DNA of 64,000 nucleotides from Ruminococcus sp. (GCA_017411835.1 JAFQPG010000005.1:116774-180773), one strand, 5' to 3'. Counted from the first letter of the stretch, positions 43,412 to 51,727 are shown. The notes: a model not told the origin generated them from the sequence alone. A program made the numbers and translations.

Positions 43412-44638
43412 ATGAAGAAATTTCTCATTATCAGTATTGCTTTAGTGCTTGTTGCGGCGACTGTTTTCTCGCTTAGCCTGTACCATTATTTGGGTACAAA
43501 CGAGGACAAGGCGACAGCCGACGAGGTTGCGCCGACAGTAGAGCCGACACAAGAGGAAAAAGAAGAAAAGAAAGACGAAAAGAGCAAGGTACCGGCTCAG
43601 TTTCAAGACGGCGGTATTTTCTCCAAAAACTACGAAAAAGCATACGAGTATATGCAGTCTATGAGCAAAGAGCAGATGGTCGGCCAGTTGATTATCGGCA
43701 CCTGCCCTACAGACGACACAGCGACAAATACAATCAGCAGATACGCTCTTGGCGGTTATTTCTTTAATACCGACAATTTCTATATGCTGTCACAAGAACA
43801 AATAAAAGACGTTATCTCGTCATACCAGAGCACTGCCTCCACCCCGATGATTATGTCGGTCGAGGAAGAGGGCGGAGCGGTTACTGCGATTAGCGATTTA
43901 GACGCTTTTGCAGACTACGACTTTGACTCGCCGAGAAATATTTTTGAGCAGGGCGGTATGGACGCTATAAACGACAGCGAAACAAAGAAAGCTACGATGC
44001 TTTCATCCGTCGGCATTAACTTAAATATCGCGCCTGTGTGTGATACTGCTGAGGAATTTACTCAGATTATGTACTCTCGCTCTTTGGGCGGTACGATAGA
44101 AGAAACTGCACAGTTTGCTCAAAACGTTACAAATATCAGCCAGAAAAAGGGAGTTTCAGTAGCACTCAAGCACTTCCCGGGCTACGGTACTATTCCTGAT
44201 TCTGTCGAGAGTGTAGTAAAGGATACGCGAGAAGCATCAAGCTTTGGCTCAAGGGATTTTGTGCCATTTCAGGCTGGTATCGACAAGGGTGCGCATTGTG
44301 TTTTAATGTCAAACGTTCTTTATGAAAATATGGACCCTACTTGCGTTGCATCTCTGTCCGATTATATCCACACCATACTTAGAAACGAGCTTAAATTTAC
44401 AGGCCTTATAGTGACGGATAATTTAAACAACGCTGACTACAGCGAATATGCAAACGGCAAGGACGTTTATGTTCAGGCGGTGCTTGCGGGCAATGATATG
44501 CTTATGGTCGACGAAATCGACAGTGCATATACTGCAATTTTAGAGGCTGTAAACGACGGCACAATAAAGGAAGAAGTTTTGCAAAAAGCGTGTATGAGAG
44601 TAATCGCATACAAGTACACAGCAGGCATAATGAAATAA
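43412..44638 (+). CDS. Glycoside hydrolase family 3 protein, NagZ-like, with altered catalytic dyad
   Basis: A 408-residue membrane-anchored or secreted protein: a hydrophobic N-terminus (1-27) and an acidic, lysine-rich linker to about residue 60 precede a GH3 N-terminal TIM barrel. Recognisable motifs are LALGGYFF-like strand, SVEEEGG, NLNIAPVCD, KHFPGYG at 253-259 and VTDNLNNAD with the nucleophile Asp336. In NagZ the sequence KHFPGHG...DSH supplies the acid/base histidine; here it reads PDSV, so Val265 stands in place of that histidine, and the GHG histidine is Tyr258. It may be a weakly active or binding-only relative. Family normally cleaves N-acetylglucosamine from wall fragments. Confidence 0.87.
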   Translation: MKKFLIISIALVLVAATVFSLSLYHYLGTNEDKATADEVAPTVEPTQEEKEEKKDEKSKVPAQFQDGGIFSKNYEKAYEYMQSMSKEQMVGQLIIGTCPTDDTATNTISRYALGGYFFNTDNFYMLSQEQIKDVISSYQSTASTPMIMSVEEEGGAVTAISDLDAFADYDFDSPRNIFEQGGMDAINDSETKKATMLSSVGINLNIAPVCDTAEEFTQIMYSRSLGGTIEETAQFAQNVTNISQKKGVSVALKHFPGYGTIPDSVESVVKDTREASSFGSRDFVPFQAGIDKGAHCVLMSNVLYENMDPTCVASLSDYIHTILRNELKFTGLIVTDNLNNADYSEYANGKDVYVQAVLAGNDMLMVDEIDSAYTAILEAVNDGTIKEEVLQKACMRVIAYKYTAGIMK

Positions 44639-44651
44639 AATATAAAAATAA

Positions 44652-44687
44652 CCCCCGAGTACATAGCACACTCGGGGGATTTTTTTG
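44652..44687. terminator. Bidirectional terminator
   Basis: A 9-bp GC-rich stem CCCCCGAGT/ACTCGGGGG with an eight-T tail on the plus side. Confidence 0.9.
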
Positions 44688-44691
44688 TTTA

Positions 44692-45834
44692 TTAAGCTTC
44701 AAAGAATTTGATTATTGAGTCTTTTTCTGCGTTTATCTTGCCTTGGGCGTAGTTTGGTCTGCCTCCGCCTTTGCCAGAAAACTTTTCGTTTAACGCTTTG
44801 ACCAAATCGCGGATATCTTGATTCTTGCTTGCTACTACGTACGAGTACGAGCCGTCCTCGTTTTCGCTGAAAAAGGCAATCTTTTCTGCATTGTCAAGCT
44901 CGTCGTTTACAAGAGCACGCATATCGTCAAAAGACGCATCCTTTGTAAAACCTAAACGAGTTGTGCCGACAGTAACCACATCAAGATTAGAGCTTGCAAG
45001 CTGGGATTTAAGCATATTAATCTGAGCTTTTTGTGCGCCGATTACGTCGTGGTCACGCTTTACAAATTCGTTTACCTTATCGCGTGAAGAAGAAAGCAAA
45101 TGCATCAGCTCTTTGTTTTCGTCGTGCAGAGTAGAGTAATCTAAAAACGCGTTTATACCGCACACAGCAGTAAGCCTCATACCGCCTTTGTACTGAATGT
45201 AGTCGATAATCTTAACGATGCCGATTTCACCTGTACGGCTTACGTGAGGAGCGCAACAAGCGCAGGTGTCGTAGTTTTCGATATTTACTAGTCGCACACC
45301 GTCTTTTAAATCAAGCTTAGAGCGGTAGTCGATAGAATCAATCTCATCAGACGTCGGGAAAGACACGGTAATATTGCGGTTTTCATATATTGCTTTGTTT
45401 GCGATGAGCTCGACCTTTTTTATATCCTCGTCAGATAAAATTCCGCTTGGGTCAAGAGTAAAGGTTTTTTCACTCATATGAAAACCGAGATTGTCATATC
45501 CGAAAAGAGAATGGATAATGCCCGAAATAAGGTGCTCGCCTGTATGATTTTGCATACGCGCAAAGCGGGTTTCCCAGTCGATTTTACAGCAAACTGTATC
45601 GTACGCATTAAATTCTTTGTCTGTGAGATGGGTAACAACCTCGTCTTTTATTTGCACATCAAGGACATTTGCGTCATTTATAGTGCCTTTGTCTGCCTGC
45701 TGACCGCCACCCTCAGGGAAAAACGCGGTTTTGTCAAGGACTACCAGATAGCCCTTTTCACATTTTTCGCAGGAAATAACGGTAGCATCAAATTCTTTTA
45801 TATATGAGTCGTTTTCATAAAGTTTAACTGTCAT
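44692..45834 (-). CDS. Alanyl-tRNA editing protein AlaX (long form with DHHA1 domain)
   Basis: A 380-residue free-standing editing enzyme that removes serine or glycine wrongly attached to tRNA(Ala). The zinc-binding editing site is HTGEH (His97 and His101) plus CACCAPH near residue 195. The N-terminal part begins with the AlaRS-like FFPEGGGQQADKG loop. The C-terminal third carries the coiled segment and the DHHA1 (C-Ala) domain ending GKGGGRPNYAQGKI, which makes this a long AlaX. It has AAGGT upstream of the start and is separated from gatB by a terminator, so it probably has its own weak promoter or receives read-through. Confidence 0.93.
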   Translation of the reverse strand: MTVKLYENDSYIKEFDATVISCEKCEKGYLVVLDKTAFFPEGGGQQADKGTINDANVLDVQIKDEVVTHLTDKEFNAYDTVCCKIDWETRFARMQNHTGEHLISGIIHSLFGYDNLGFHMSEKTFTLDPSGILSDEDIKKVELIANKAIYENRNITVSFPTSDEIDSIDYRSKLDLKDGVRLVNIENYDTCACCAPHVSRTGEIGIVKIIDYIQYKGGMRLTAVCGINAFLDYSTLHDENKELMHLLSSSRDKVNEFVKRDHDVIGAQKAQINMLKSQLASSNLDVVTVGTTRLGFTKDASFDDMRALVNDELDNAEKIAFFSENEDGSYSYVVASKNQDIRDLVKALNEKFSGKGGGRPNYAQGKINAEKDSIIKFFEA

Positions 45835-45846
45835 AATAATTACCTT

Positions 45847-45882
45847 AAAAAGGACCGCCGTAAACCGACGGCCCTTTTTTTA
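45847..45882 (-). terminator. Terminator of the aspS-gatAB operon
   Basis: On the minus strand the stem AGGGCCGTCGG/CCGGCGGTCC-like hairpin (with G-U pairs) is followed by five T. It can also work on the plus strand. Confidence 0.75.
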
Positions 45883-45895
45883 TAGCCTTTTTATT

Positions 45896-47317
45896 TTAGC
45901 CGTTTAGTTTTTCTGCTAGCTTTGTACGGATAACAGCAGGGTCACCGCTACCTTTAAGTTCTTTCATACAAGCACCGAAAATAGCCATAAGTGCCTTTTC
46001 TTTGCCTGCTTTGTAGTCTGCAACCGCCTGAGGGTTAGACTCGATTGCTTTTTCGATAACTGCTTCGATAAAGCTGTCGTCAATCTCTTTTAAGAAGCCG
46101 TTGTCTTCAACAAACTTTTCGATGTCAGCGCCGTTTTCGATAGCCGCGATAAGTGCCTTTTTAGCAGCACCACGGTTGAGCTTTGAGCTTTCAACAAGCT
46201 TGATGAGATATGAAAGGCTTTCTGCCTTGATGCTAAGGTCTTTAAGCTTGAGTCCTGCTTTACGCAAAATACCTGCACAGTCGGTTAAAATCCACGCGGC
46301 AGCGTCTTTAGCGTTGCATCCAAGTGCAACTACCTCATCAAGCAGTTTAGCGATTTTGTGCTCGCTTAAAAGCATAGCAATCTCTTTATCTGAGATACCC
46401 TGAGCTAAATACTCCTCAGCCTTTTCGTCGAGCGCAACAGGCTTGTTAGCCTTAATCTGCTCGAGCCACTCGTCGTCGATAACGATAGGCATCAGGTTAG
46501 GGTCAGGGAAGTAGCGGTAGTCTGCTTCAGTCTCTTTGTTACGCATAGCAAAGGTTTTGCCGGATACGTCGTCGAAACGGCGAGTTTCCTGAACAAGCTC
46601 CTCTGTTGAAAATTCGATAGCGTCCATATGACGCTGTGCTTCGTATTTGATAGCACGCTCGATAGCTTCAAAAGATGACATATTTTTAATCTCGGTACGT
46701 ACACCGAATTCTTCAGCACCTTCTTCTCTTACAGAGATGTTTACGTCGCAACGCATCGCACCCTCTTCACATTCTGAAATACCGCTTGATACAAACATAG
46801 ATTTGAGCTTGCCTAAGTAGGTGACAACCTCTTCAGCAGACCTGAAATCAGGTTGTGTAACAATCTCGATAAGCGGTACGGAAGTACGGTTGAAGTCAAC
46901 AAAAGAGGAACTTGAGCTATGCACCAGTTTACCTGCGTCTTCTTCCATATGAATCTGCTTGATGCGGATATCGCGCTCGCCGTTTGAAGTTTTCACCTTT
47001 ACACAGCCGTTAACACAGATAGGGTGGTTGAGCTGGGTAATCTGGTAAGCGCAAGGAAGGTCAGGATAGTAGTAGTTCTTTTTATCAAAGGTGGTGTAGC
47101 GGTTAATCTCGCAGTTGAGCATTAAGCCTGCTGTTGCTGCAAGCTCGACTACACGCTTGTTCATAACAGGGAGCATACCCGGCATACCACAGCACGCAGG
47201 ACATACGCAGTCGTTAGGCTCTTTTGGGGAAGAATGTCCGCCACAAGAGCAGAAAATCTTAGATTCTGTATTTAATTCAACGTGGGTTTCAAGGCCGATT
47301 ACGAGTTCAAAGTTCAT
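45896..47317 (-). CDS. gatB: Asp/Glu-tRNA amidotransferase subunit B
   Basis: A 473-residue subunit that binds the mischarged tRNA, activates the acyl group with ATP and accepts ammonia to make Asn- or Gln-tRNA. The N-terminal GLETHVELNTESKIFC, the zinc cysteines in CSCGG...CVCPACCG, IGPGMLPV-type MPGMLPVMNK, and TEADYRYFPDPNLMPI are all conserved. The C-terminal helical tail domain with YKAGKEKALMAIFG is complete. It begins two bases after the gatA-like stop, with AAAGGTG inside the end of gatA. It looks fully active, in contrast to its partner GatA. Confidence 0.96.
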   Translation of the reverse strand: MNFELVIGLETHVELNTESKIFCSCGGHSSPKEPNDCVCPACCGMPGMLPVMNKRVVELAATAGLMLNCEINRYTTFDKKNYYYPDLPCAYQITQLNHPICVNGCVKVKTSNGERDIRIKQIHMEEDAGKLVHSSSSSFVDFNRTSVPLIEIVTQPDFRSAEEVVTYLGKLKSMFVSSGISECEEGAMRCDVNISVREEGAEEFGVRTEIKNMSSFEAIERAIKYEAQRHMDAIEFSTEELVQETRRFDDVSGKTFAMRNKETEADYRYFPDPNLMPIVIDDEWLEQIKANKPVALDEKAEEYLAQGISDKEIAMLLSEHKIAKLLDEVVALGCNAKDAAAWILTDCAGILRKAGLKLKDLSIKAESLSYLIKLVESSKLNRGAAKKALIAAIENGADIEKFVEDNGFLKEIDDSFIEAVIEKAIESNPQAVADYKAGKEKALMAIFGACMKELKGSGDPAVIRTKLAEKLNG

Positions 47318-47319
47318 AA

Positions 47320-48510
47320 TTATTCACCTTTCCTTTCCACAGCTTTTGCAAGTGAGAGCAAGGTGCTTTCACAAAAAGCTTTTGACATTAATTGCACCGA
47401 GTTTGTAGAAAGTGCAGGAATACCGATAAGGTTTGGTACAGCAGTAAATACTGACTCTTCAAATACTTTTGTGAATGCATCTTTGATGTCGTATGAAGTG
47501 TACTCACATTTACTGCAAACAGGAGTCAAAATTGCATCGTACTTTTCAAAGAGAGTGTTCATCACATCGCTTACAACTCGGCGGACTTTGAGCGCCTTGT
47601 CGTAGCAGTCAGCATATCTTGATTTAGAAAGCATTTCAGAGCCGTAGAGGATAACAGCCTTTGTCAAAAAGTTGAAGCCCTCTGTACGAGAATTCACGTA
47701 AAGCTCGTCGATGTTTTTATAGTTTTCACTTCTGTGGCCGTATTTAACGCCGTCGTAGCGGGATACGTTGTTGCAGGTTTCAGCAGTCATCAGTATCTGC
47801 CATGCTGTGTTTGCAACCTCGAAAATGTCGATGGAGATTTCTTCTACTAAAACGTTTTGCGCTTTAAGAGCGTCTGCAAAAGCGGTGATTTTAGCTTTTG
47901 TGTTTTCGTCTGCTTTGTCAAAAAGCTCCTTAACGATGCAGACCTTTTTGCCGTTTACATCTTCGTTTGTGTTGTATGTGTAAGAAATTTCTGGCAGTGA
48001 TGTGCCGTCTTTTTTGTCGTTGCCCGCGATGACTGACATAATTTCTGCAATATCGTCAGCGCTGTTTGCGTAAACGCCGAGCTGTTCGCCCGATGCAGCA
48101 CAAGAGATAACGCCGTAGCGCGAAACTGTGCCGTAAGTAGGCTTTAAAAAGCTAACATCAGACAAAGCGGCTGCACGACGGGTAGCGCCGTTCATATCCA
48201 CGCCCAAAGCGGCTTTGACTTTGCCTTGTTTTACAAGCTCTGATGCAGCACCCTTTAAGGTGTCGCCGTCTTTAATATCATTGTAGTAGGAAAACTCGCC
48301 GACTAAGTCAAGCGCAAATTCGCCTACGTTTGTTTTACCTGAAATGCTGTAGCCTTTATTTTCAAGTCTTTCTACAGCCTCAGCAGAAAAAAGCGGCTTA
48401 TAACCGTCTAATATTTTAGAACCTGCACTAGAGAGATAGTCCTTTACAAGGATAGTATCGTCTACTGCAATGTTGCCGTTTTCGTTAATAATTTCAGCAT
48501 AATACTTCAT
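47320..48510 (-). CDS. gatA: GatA-like amidase-fold protein lacking catalytic serines
   Basis: A 396-residue homologue of amidotransferase subunit A, against about 485 for normal GatA. The N-terminal ~55 residues are missing. The triad lysine is kept (Lys23 in VKD), as are GKTNVGEFA and LKPTYGTVSRYG. The GGSSGGS motif is replaced by DTLKGAA (Leu85 at the cis-serine place), and the nucleophile segment GSDTGGS reads GVDMNGA (Ala109), exactly 24 residues later as in real GatA. The glutaminase should therefore be dead. The reading frame is intact and coupled between aspS::gatC and gatB, so the protein seems kept, perhaps as scaffold. The ATG start has GAGGT upstream; a GTG three codons earlier is possible. 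Confidence 0.85.
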   Translation of the reverse strand: MKYYAEIINENGNIAVDDTILVKDYLSSAGSKILDGYKPLFSAEAVERLENKGYSISGKTNVGEFALDLVGEFSYYNDIKDGDTLKGAASELVKQGKVKAALGVDMNGATRRAAALSDVSFLKPTYGTVSRYGVISCAASGEQLGVYANSADDIAEIMSVIAGNDKKDGTSLPEISYTYNTNEDVNGKKVCIVKELFDKADENTKAKITAFADALKAQNVLVEEISIDIFEVANTAWQILMTAETCNNVSRYDGVKYGHRSENYKNIDELYVNSRTEGFNFLTKAVILYGSEMLSKSRYADCYDKALKVRRVVSDVMNTLFEKYDAILTPVCSKCEYTSYDIKDAFTKVFEESVFTAVPNLIGIPALSTNSVQLMSKAFCESTLLSLAKAVERKGE

Positions 48511-48520
48511 ATCTCTCACC

Positions 48521-50599
48521 TCACTTTACAAGTCTTGGAACAACCCAGCTATCGTCAGAGCGCTGTGGAGCACTTTGTAGTAACGACTCTCTGGTAAATG
48601 GTTGTTTTCTTTCGTCGTCACGCAGGATGTTTGTCATTTCCATAACGTGAACCATAGGGGTAACGTCGTCTGTATTAATTTCTTTAAGGCCTTCTTCAAA
48701 GCTCTTCATAGTTTCGAAAATGCCCTGCATAACGGTTTCCTCTTCCGCGTTGAGCTCAAGCTGGTTGAGCTGTTGGGTGTTTGAGAAAGTAGAGCGCTTG
48801 CTCATACCGCCCTTTGCGCCACCTTTGCTAGCACCTGCACGATGTGCAAGAGCGTTTGTGTTACCTAGCAGGTGTACGTCCTCAAGCTGTTGGTCGGTAA
48901 CTTCAGAAGGAGCACCGAGAAGTAAGTCTTGTGCGTTACCGTTTAATGGGAAAGCGATTACGTCTAAGATTTTTTCTTCGTCTGTAAGAAGCATTACCAT
49001 ACGGTCGATACCAGGCGCCATACCTGCGTGTGGCGGTGCACCGTACTGGAACGCTGTATATAATGCATTGAAACGCTTTTTAAGCTCTGATTCTTCGTAG
49101 CCCGCGATTTCAAACGCTTTTTTCATAATTTCGATGTCGTGATTTCGTACAGCACCCGATGCAAGCTCTATGCCGTTACAAACTAAATCGTACTGATAAG
49201 CAAGCACGTCGTCAGGCTTCTTGGTTAAAAGCGCTTCCATACCGCCCTGTGGCATAGAGAATGGGTTGTGGGTGAAGATAGTTTCGCCTGTTTCTTCGTC
49301 TTCTTCAAACATAGGGAAGTCAACAACAAAGCAAAACTCAAACGCATCGTCAGATATTAAATCAAGCTGATTTTTGTCAGCAAGCCATGTACGAATAAGA
49401 CCTGCTTTTTTCTCGGTGGTTGACTTTTTGTCGTCACAGATAAAGAAGAGTGTTTCGCCCTCTTTAACGCCGGAAAGGGTGGTGATCTCTTTCTTTTGCT
49501 CGTCTGTTAAAAACTTTGCAATAGGGCCGAGGAAGACGCCATCTCTAAGGGTGATATAGCCTAAACCGCCTAAGCCTACTTCCATAGAGGTAGCATATTT
49601 TAAAGAGTCTTCAAAAAACTTTTTAGACTTGCCCTGACAGTTAGCGACGATACCGCGTACAGGCTTGCCCTTAAACGCAGGGAAAGCAACATTGGAGAAG
49701 AAATCTGTGAGGTCACAGATAACAAGCGGGTTTCTTAAATCAGGTTTGTCTGAGCCGTATGTCATCATAGCATCAGCGTAGGTGATGCGTCTAAATGGCT
49801 TCTCGGTAATCTTTTTGTCAGAGAAAGTTTTGAATGTGTCGTAGATTACGTCCTCGCAGATGTCTAAAACTTCTTCTTGGGTTGCAAAAGCCATCTCGAA
49901 GTCGAGCTGGTAGAACTCACCAGGTGAACGGTCAGCACGAGCGTCCTCATCTCTAAAGCAAGGAGCAACCTGAAAATACTTGTCAAAGCCCGATACCATC
50001 AAAAGCTGTTTAAACTGCTGTGGTGCCTGAGGAAGAGCGTAGAATTTGCCCGGATGCTTACGCGATGGGACTAAGAAGTCACGAGCGCCCTCAGGAGAAG
50101 ATGCAGTAAGGATAGGAGTCTGCATATCTAAAAAGTCTTTGCTTTCCATTAAATTACGCAGGTGACGGATAATTTTAGAACGCATAACAAGGTTGTTATG
50201 GTTTTTAGGATTTCTTAAATCAAGATAACGGTATTTGAGTCTTAACTCGTCTTTAGATGCTCTTGAGTTCGATACTTCAAACGGGAGCATATTTGTGCTC
50301 TTGCCAAGTACCTTAAGAGTATCTGCAACAAGCTCGACCTTACCTGTCGCGATTTTTTCGTTAACTGTTTCTTCGTCACGCTGTCTGACTGTACCGGAAA
50401 CTGAAATAACGGTTTCGCGGTTAACGTTTTCTAAAAGGGATTCGTCGTGAACGACTACCTGTGTGATACCGGTGTAGTCACGCAAATCAATGAAGATAAC
50501 GCCGCCGTGGTCACGAACAACGTCGACCCAGCCCGCAAGCTCAATTTTCTTGCCGACGTGCTTGTCGCGTATGTCGTTGCAATAATGTGTTCTGTACAT
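48521..50599 (-). CDS. aspS: Aspartyl-tRNA synthetase fused to GatC
   Basis: A 692-residue fusion. Residues 1 to about 585 form a bacterial class II AspRS: anticodon domain, motif 2 in CFRDEDARADRSPGEF, a GAD insertion domain, and motif 3 in GMAPGIDRMVMLL. His31 in VVRDHGG matches the position linked to relaxed (non-discriminating) AspRS of Pseudomonas; discriminating enzymes usually have Leu. After a Gly/Lys/Ser linker (GASKGGAKGGMSKRS), residues about 612-692 are a whole GatC: LELNAEEE, VMEMTNILRDDE, and RSDDSWVVPRLV. Residue 599 is an internal Met that might also start a free GatC. It is the first gene of a T-box operon and ends two bases before the gatA-like GTG. Confidence 0.93.
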   Translation of the reverse strand: MYRTHYCNDIRDKHVGKKIELAGWVDVVRDHGGVIFIDLRDYTGITQVVVHDESLLENVNRETVISVSGTVRQRDEETVNEKIATGKVELVADTLKVLGKSTNMLPFEVSNSRASKDELRLKYRYLDLRNPKNHNNLVMRSKIIRHLRNLMESKDFLDMQTPILTASSPEGARDFLVPSRKHPGKFYALPQAPQQFKQLLMVSGFDKYFQVAPCFRDEDARADRSPGEFYQLDFEMAFATQEEVLDICEDVIYDTFKTFSDKKITEKPFRRITYADAMMTYGSDKPDLRNPLVICDLTDFFSNVAFPAFKGKPVRGIVANCQGKSKKFFEDSLKYATSMEVGLGGLGYITLRDGVFLGPIAKFLTDEQKKEITTLSGVKEGETLFFICDDKKSTTEKKAGLIRTWLADKNQLDLISDDAFEFCFVVDFPMFEEDEETGETIFTHNPFSMPQGGMEALLTKKPDDVLAYQYDLVCNGIELASGAVRNHDIEIMKKAFEIAGYEESELKKRFNALYTAFQYGAPPHAGMAPGIDRMVMLLTDEEKILDVIAFPLNGNAQDLLLGAPSEVTDQQLEDVHLLGNTNALAHRAGASKGGAKGGMSKRSTFSNTQQLNQLELNAEEETVMQGIFETMKSFEEGLKEINTDDVTPMVHVMEMTNILRDDERKQPFTRESLLQSAPQRSDDSWVVPRLVK

Positions 50600-50636
50600 A
50601 TATTTTGACCTCCTATAAAGGTAGTATATAAATTGT

Positions 50637-50823
50637 AGGGGCGACTCTTAAGCAGAGTCAGCAACCCTTTCGGCGCGTTGCGCCACTTCCCCTGTTAGGG
50701 GAAATTCAATGGTCGCCCGCTGTGCGTAGCACCTATAATGTTTGATGTAATCAAACACATCATTCATCATTTATCATATGACCTGTGGTCATATATCATT
50801 ATTTTTGCAGGTTACTGCAAAAA
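50637..50823. repeat. Hairpin cluster in the aspS leader
   Basis: Between the T-box terminator and aspS lie several short hairpins: CGGCGCgttGCGCC, CCCCTgttAGGGG, GTTTGATgtaATCAAAC, ATGACCtgtGGTCAT and TTTTGCAGgttaCTGCAAAA, with ATATCAT-type spacers. GGGCGAC and GTCGCCC form an outer inverted repeat around the first part. It resembles the hairpin arrays near cls but with other units. Confidence 0.65.
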
Positions 50824-51031
50824 TAAAAAGCCCCGAGAATAGTATGCCTATTCTCGGGACGAGTTAAACGATAAACCCGCGGTGCCACCCGTGTTGATGT
50901 ATATACATCCGCTTTTTATAAAATTTTAAGTATTCGCTTGAAGTGTTCCCGAACTTACTACTCGCTTTAGACACGCTTTCAGCCGACGACGCGTCTTCTC
51001 TTTTAAGCTTTCCACAAAAGCCGAGTCTTCA
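50821..51031 (-). promoter_or_regulatory. T-box leader controlling aspS::gatC-gatA-gatB
   Basis: On the minus strand GGGTGGCACCGCGGGTTTAT (50871-50890) is the conserved T-box that pairs with the uncharged tRNA acceptor end. It is followed by a terminator hairpin CCCGAGAATAG/CTATTCTCGGG (50832-50858) and a T run. Upstream, AGAGA, a stem GACGCG/CGTGTC and a loop containing GGCTGAAAG fit the distal Stem I. The specifier codon could not be assigned with confidence; expected choices are Asp GAC or Asn AAC. Confidence 0.93.
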
Positions 51032-51037
51032 CTAGTT

Positions 51038-51065
51038 ATTATATCAAAAAATACTTAGATGTCAA
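51038..51065 (-). promoter_or_regulatory. Promoter of the T-box operon
   Basis: On the minus strand TTGACA and TATAAT with a 16-base spacer, placing the transcript start just before Stem I. Confidence 0.8.
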
Positions 51066-51173
51066 CAAAAAAATGCTGACAAATTGTGTTTGCTTAATAT
51101 AGTGAAAATCAATATGCACAAAACCTGTTTTAGAATATTGTGCACATTTATAGCAGATATGAGTTTATGTTTA

Positions 51174-51182
51174 TGATATACT
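51174..51182 (+). promoter_or_regulatory. Extended -10 promoter of the small membrane protein gene
   Basis: TGATATACT, the same extended -10 as at secA, without a clear -35. Confidence 0.45.
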
Positions 51183-51216
51183 TAAAATATAGTTAGTGTG
51201 CAAAGGAGTTGAGTTG

Positions 51217-51693
51217 ATGAAGAAGTTTTTAAGCAATCCTATTATGCATTGTTTTTATGTGATGGTTTGTATTTGTGTATTTTCAGTGCCAATATCATTT
51301 GTGTCAAAAGAACATAATATAGTTTTTAGTATAATTGTTTCGCTGTTGTTTGTGGGTGCTACATTTTACATAAATACGATTTTTGATAAAAGTTATAGCG
51401 TGGCAATTATTTACACAAGAAAATCAATGGTTATTTTTGCTGTGATTGTATTTGTTGTTTTAGATGTCCTTGCGCATATAAGCGATTTGTATTTACCTTT
51501 GTATGTGCATTTGACTCTGTATTACTGCTTTGTTGTATTGTTTTGCATGATTGTGTTGATGCTTGGCTCTATAGCGAAAAAACAAGAAAAGTTTTATGCT
51601 AAACGAATATACATAGCGGCAAAGGTGCAGTTGTTTCTCTTCACTTTTGCTGCTTGTTATGCAACATTTAATGTGCCCCAAGAGTGGCTCTGA
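51217..51693 (+). CDS. Small multi-pass membrane protein, unknown function
   Basis: A 158-residue hydrophobic protein with about five membrane segments: near residues 10-27, 33-50, 68-86, 92-116 and 133-150, with short basic loops (KKQEKFYAKR). No family was recognised. The start was taken at the ATG that has AAAGGAG eight bases upstream; the GTG seven codons earlier overlaps that ribosome site. It stands alone between the divergent T-box operon and the convergent pckA, with its own promoter and a weak hairpin after the stop. Function unknown. Confidence 0.7.
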   Translation: MKKFLSNPIMHCFYVMVCICVFSVPISFVSKEHNIVFSIIVSLLFVGATFYINTIFDKSYSVAIIYTRKSMVIFAVIVFVVLDVLAHISDLYLPLYVHLTLYYCFVVLFCMIVLMLGSIAKKQEKFYAKRIYIAAKVQLFLFTFAACYATFNVPQEWL

Positions 51694-51698
51694 AAACA

Positions 51699-51727
51699 GC
51701 CTCCCTTTACACAAGGGAGCCTTTATT
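51699..51727 (+). terminator. Weak terminator after the membrane protein gene
   Basis: The stem GCCTCCCTT/AAGGGAGCC has one mismatch and is followed by TTTATT. Confidence 0.6.

Noticed and set aside
47320..48510. GatA-like gene as a pseudogene
   Set aside because: No frameshift or stop is present, most structural motifs are kept and the spacing to both neighbours is tight, so it appears translated and maintained.
48803..48805. Separate gatC gene starting at an internal Met after AspRS
   Set aside because: There is no stop codon between AspRS and GatC, and the possible ribosome site (GGGCGG directly before the codon) is poorly placed. An additional internal start is not excluded.
50871..51031. 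Assignment of the T-box specifier codon
   Set aside because: GAC occurs twice on the 5' side and AAC/CAC on the 3' side of Stem I; without covariance modelling none can be placed in the specifier loop with confidence.
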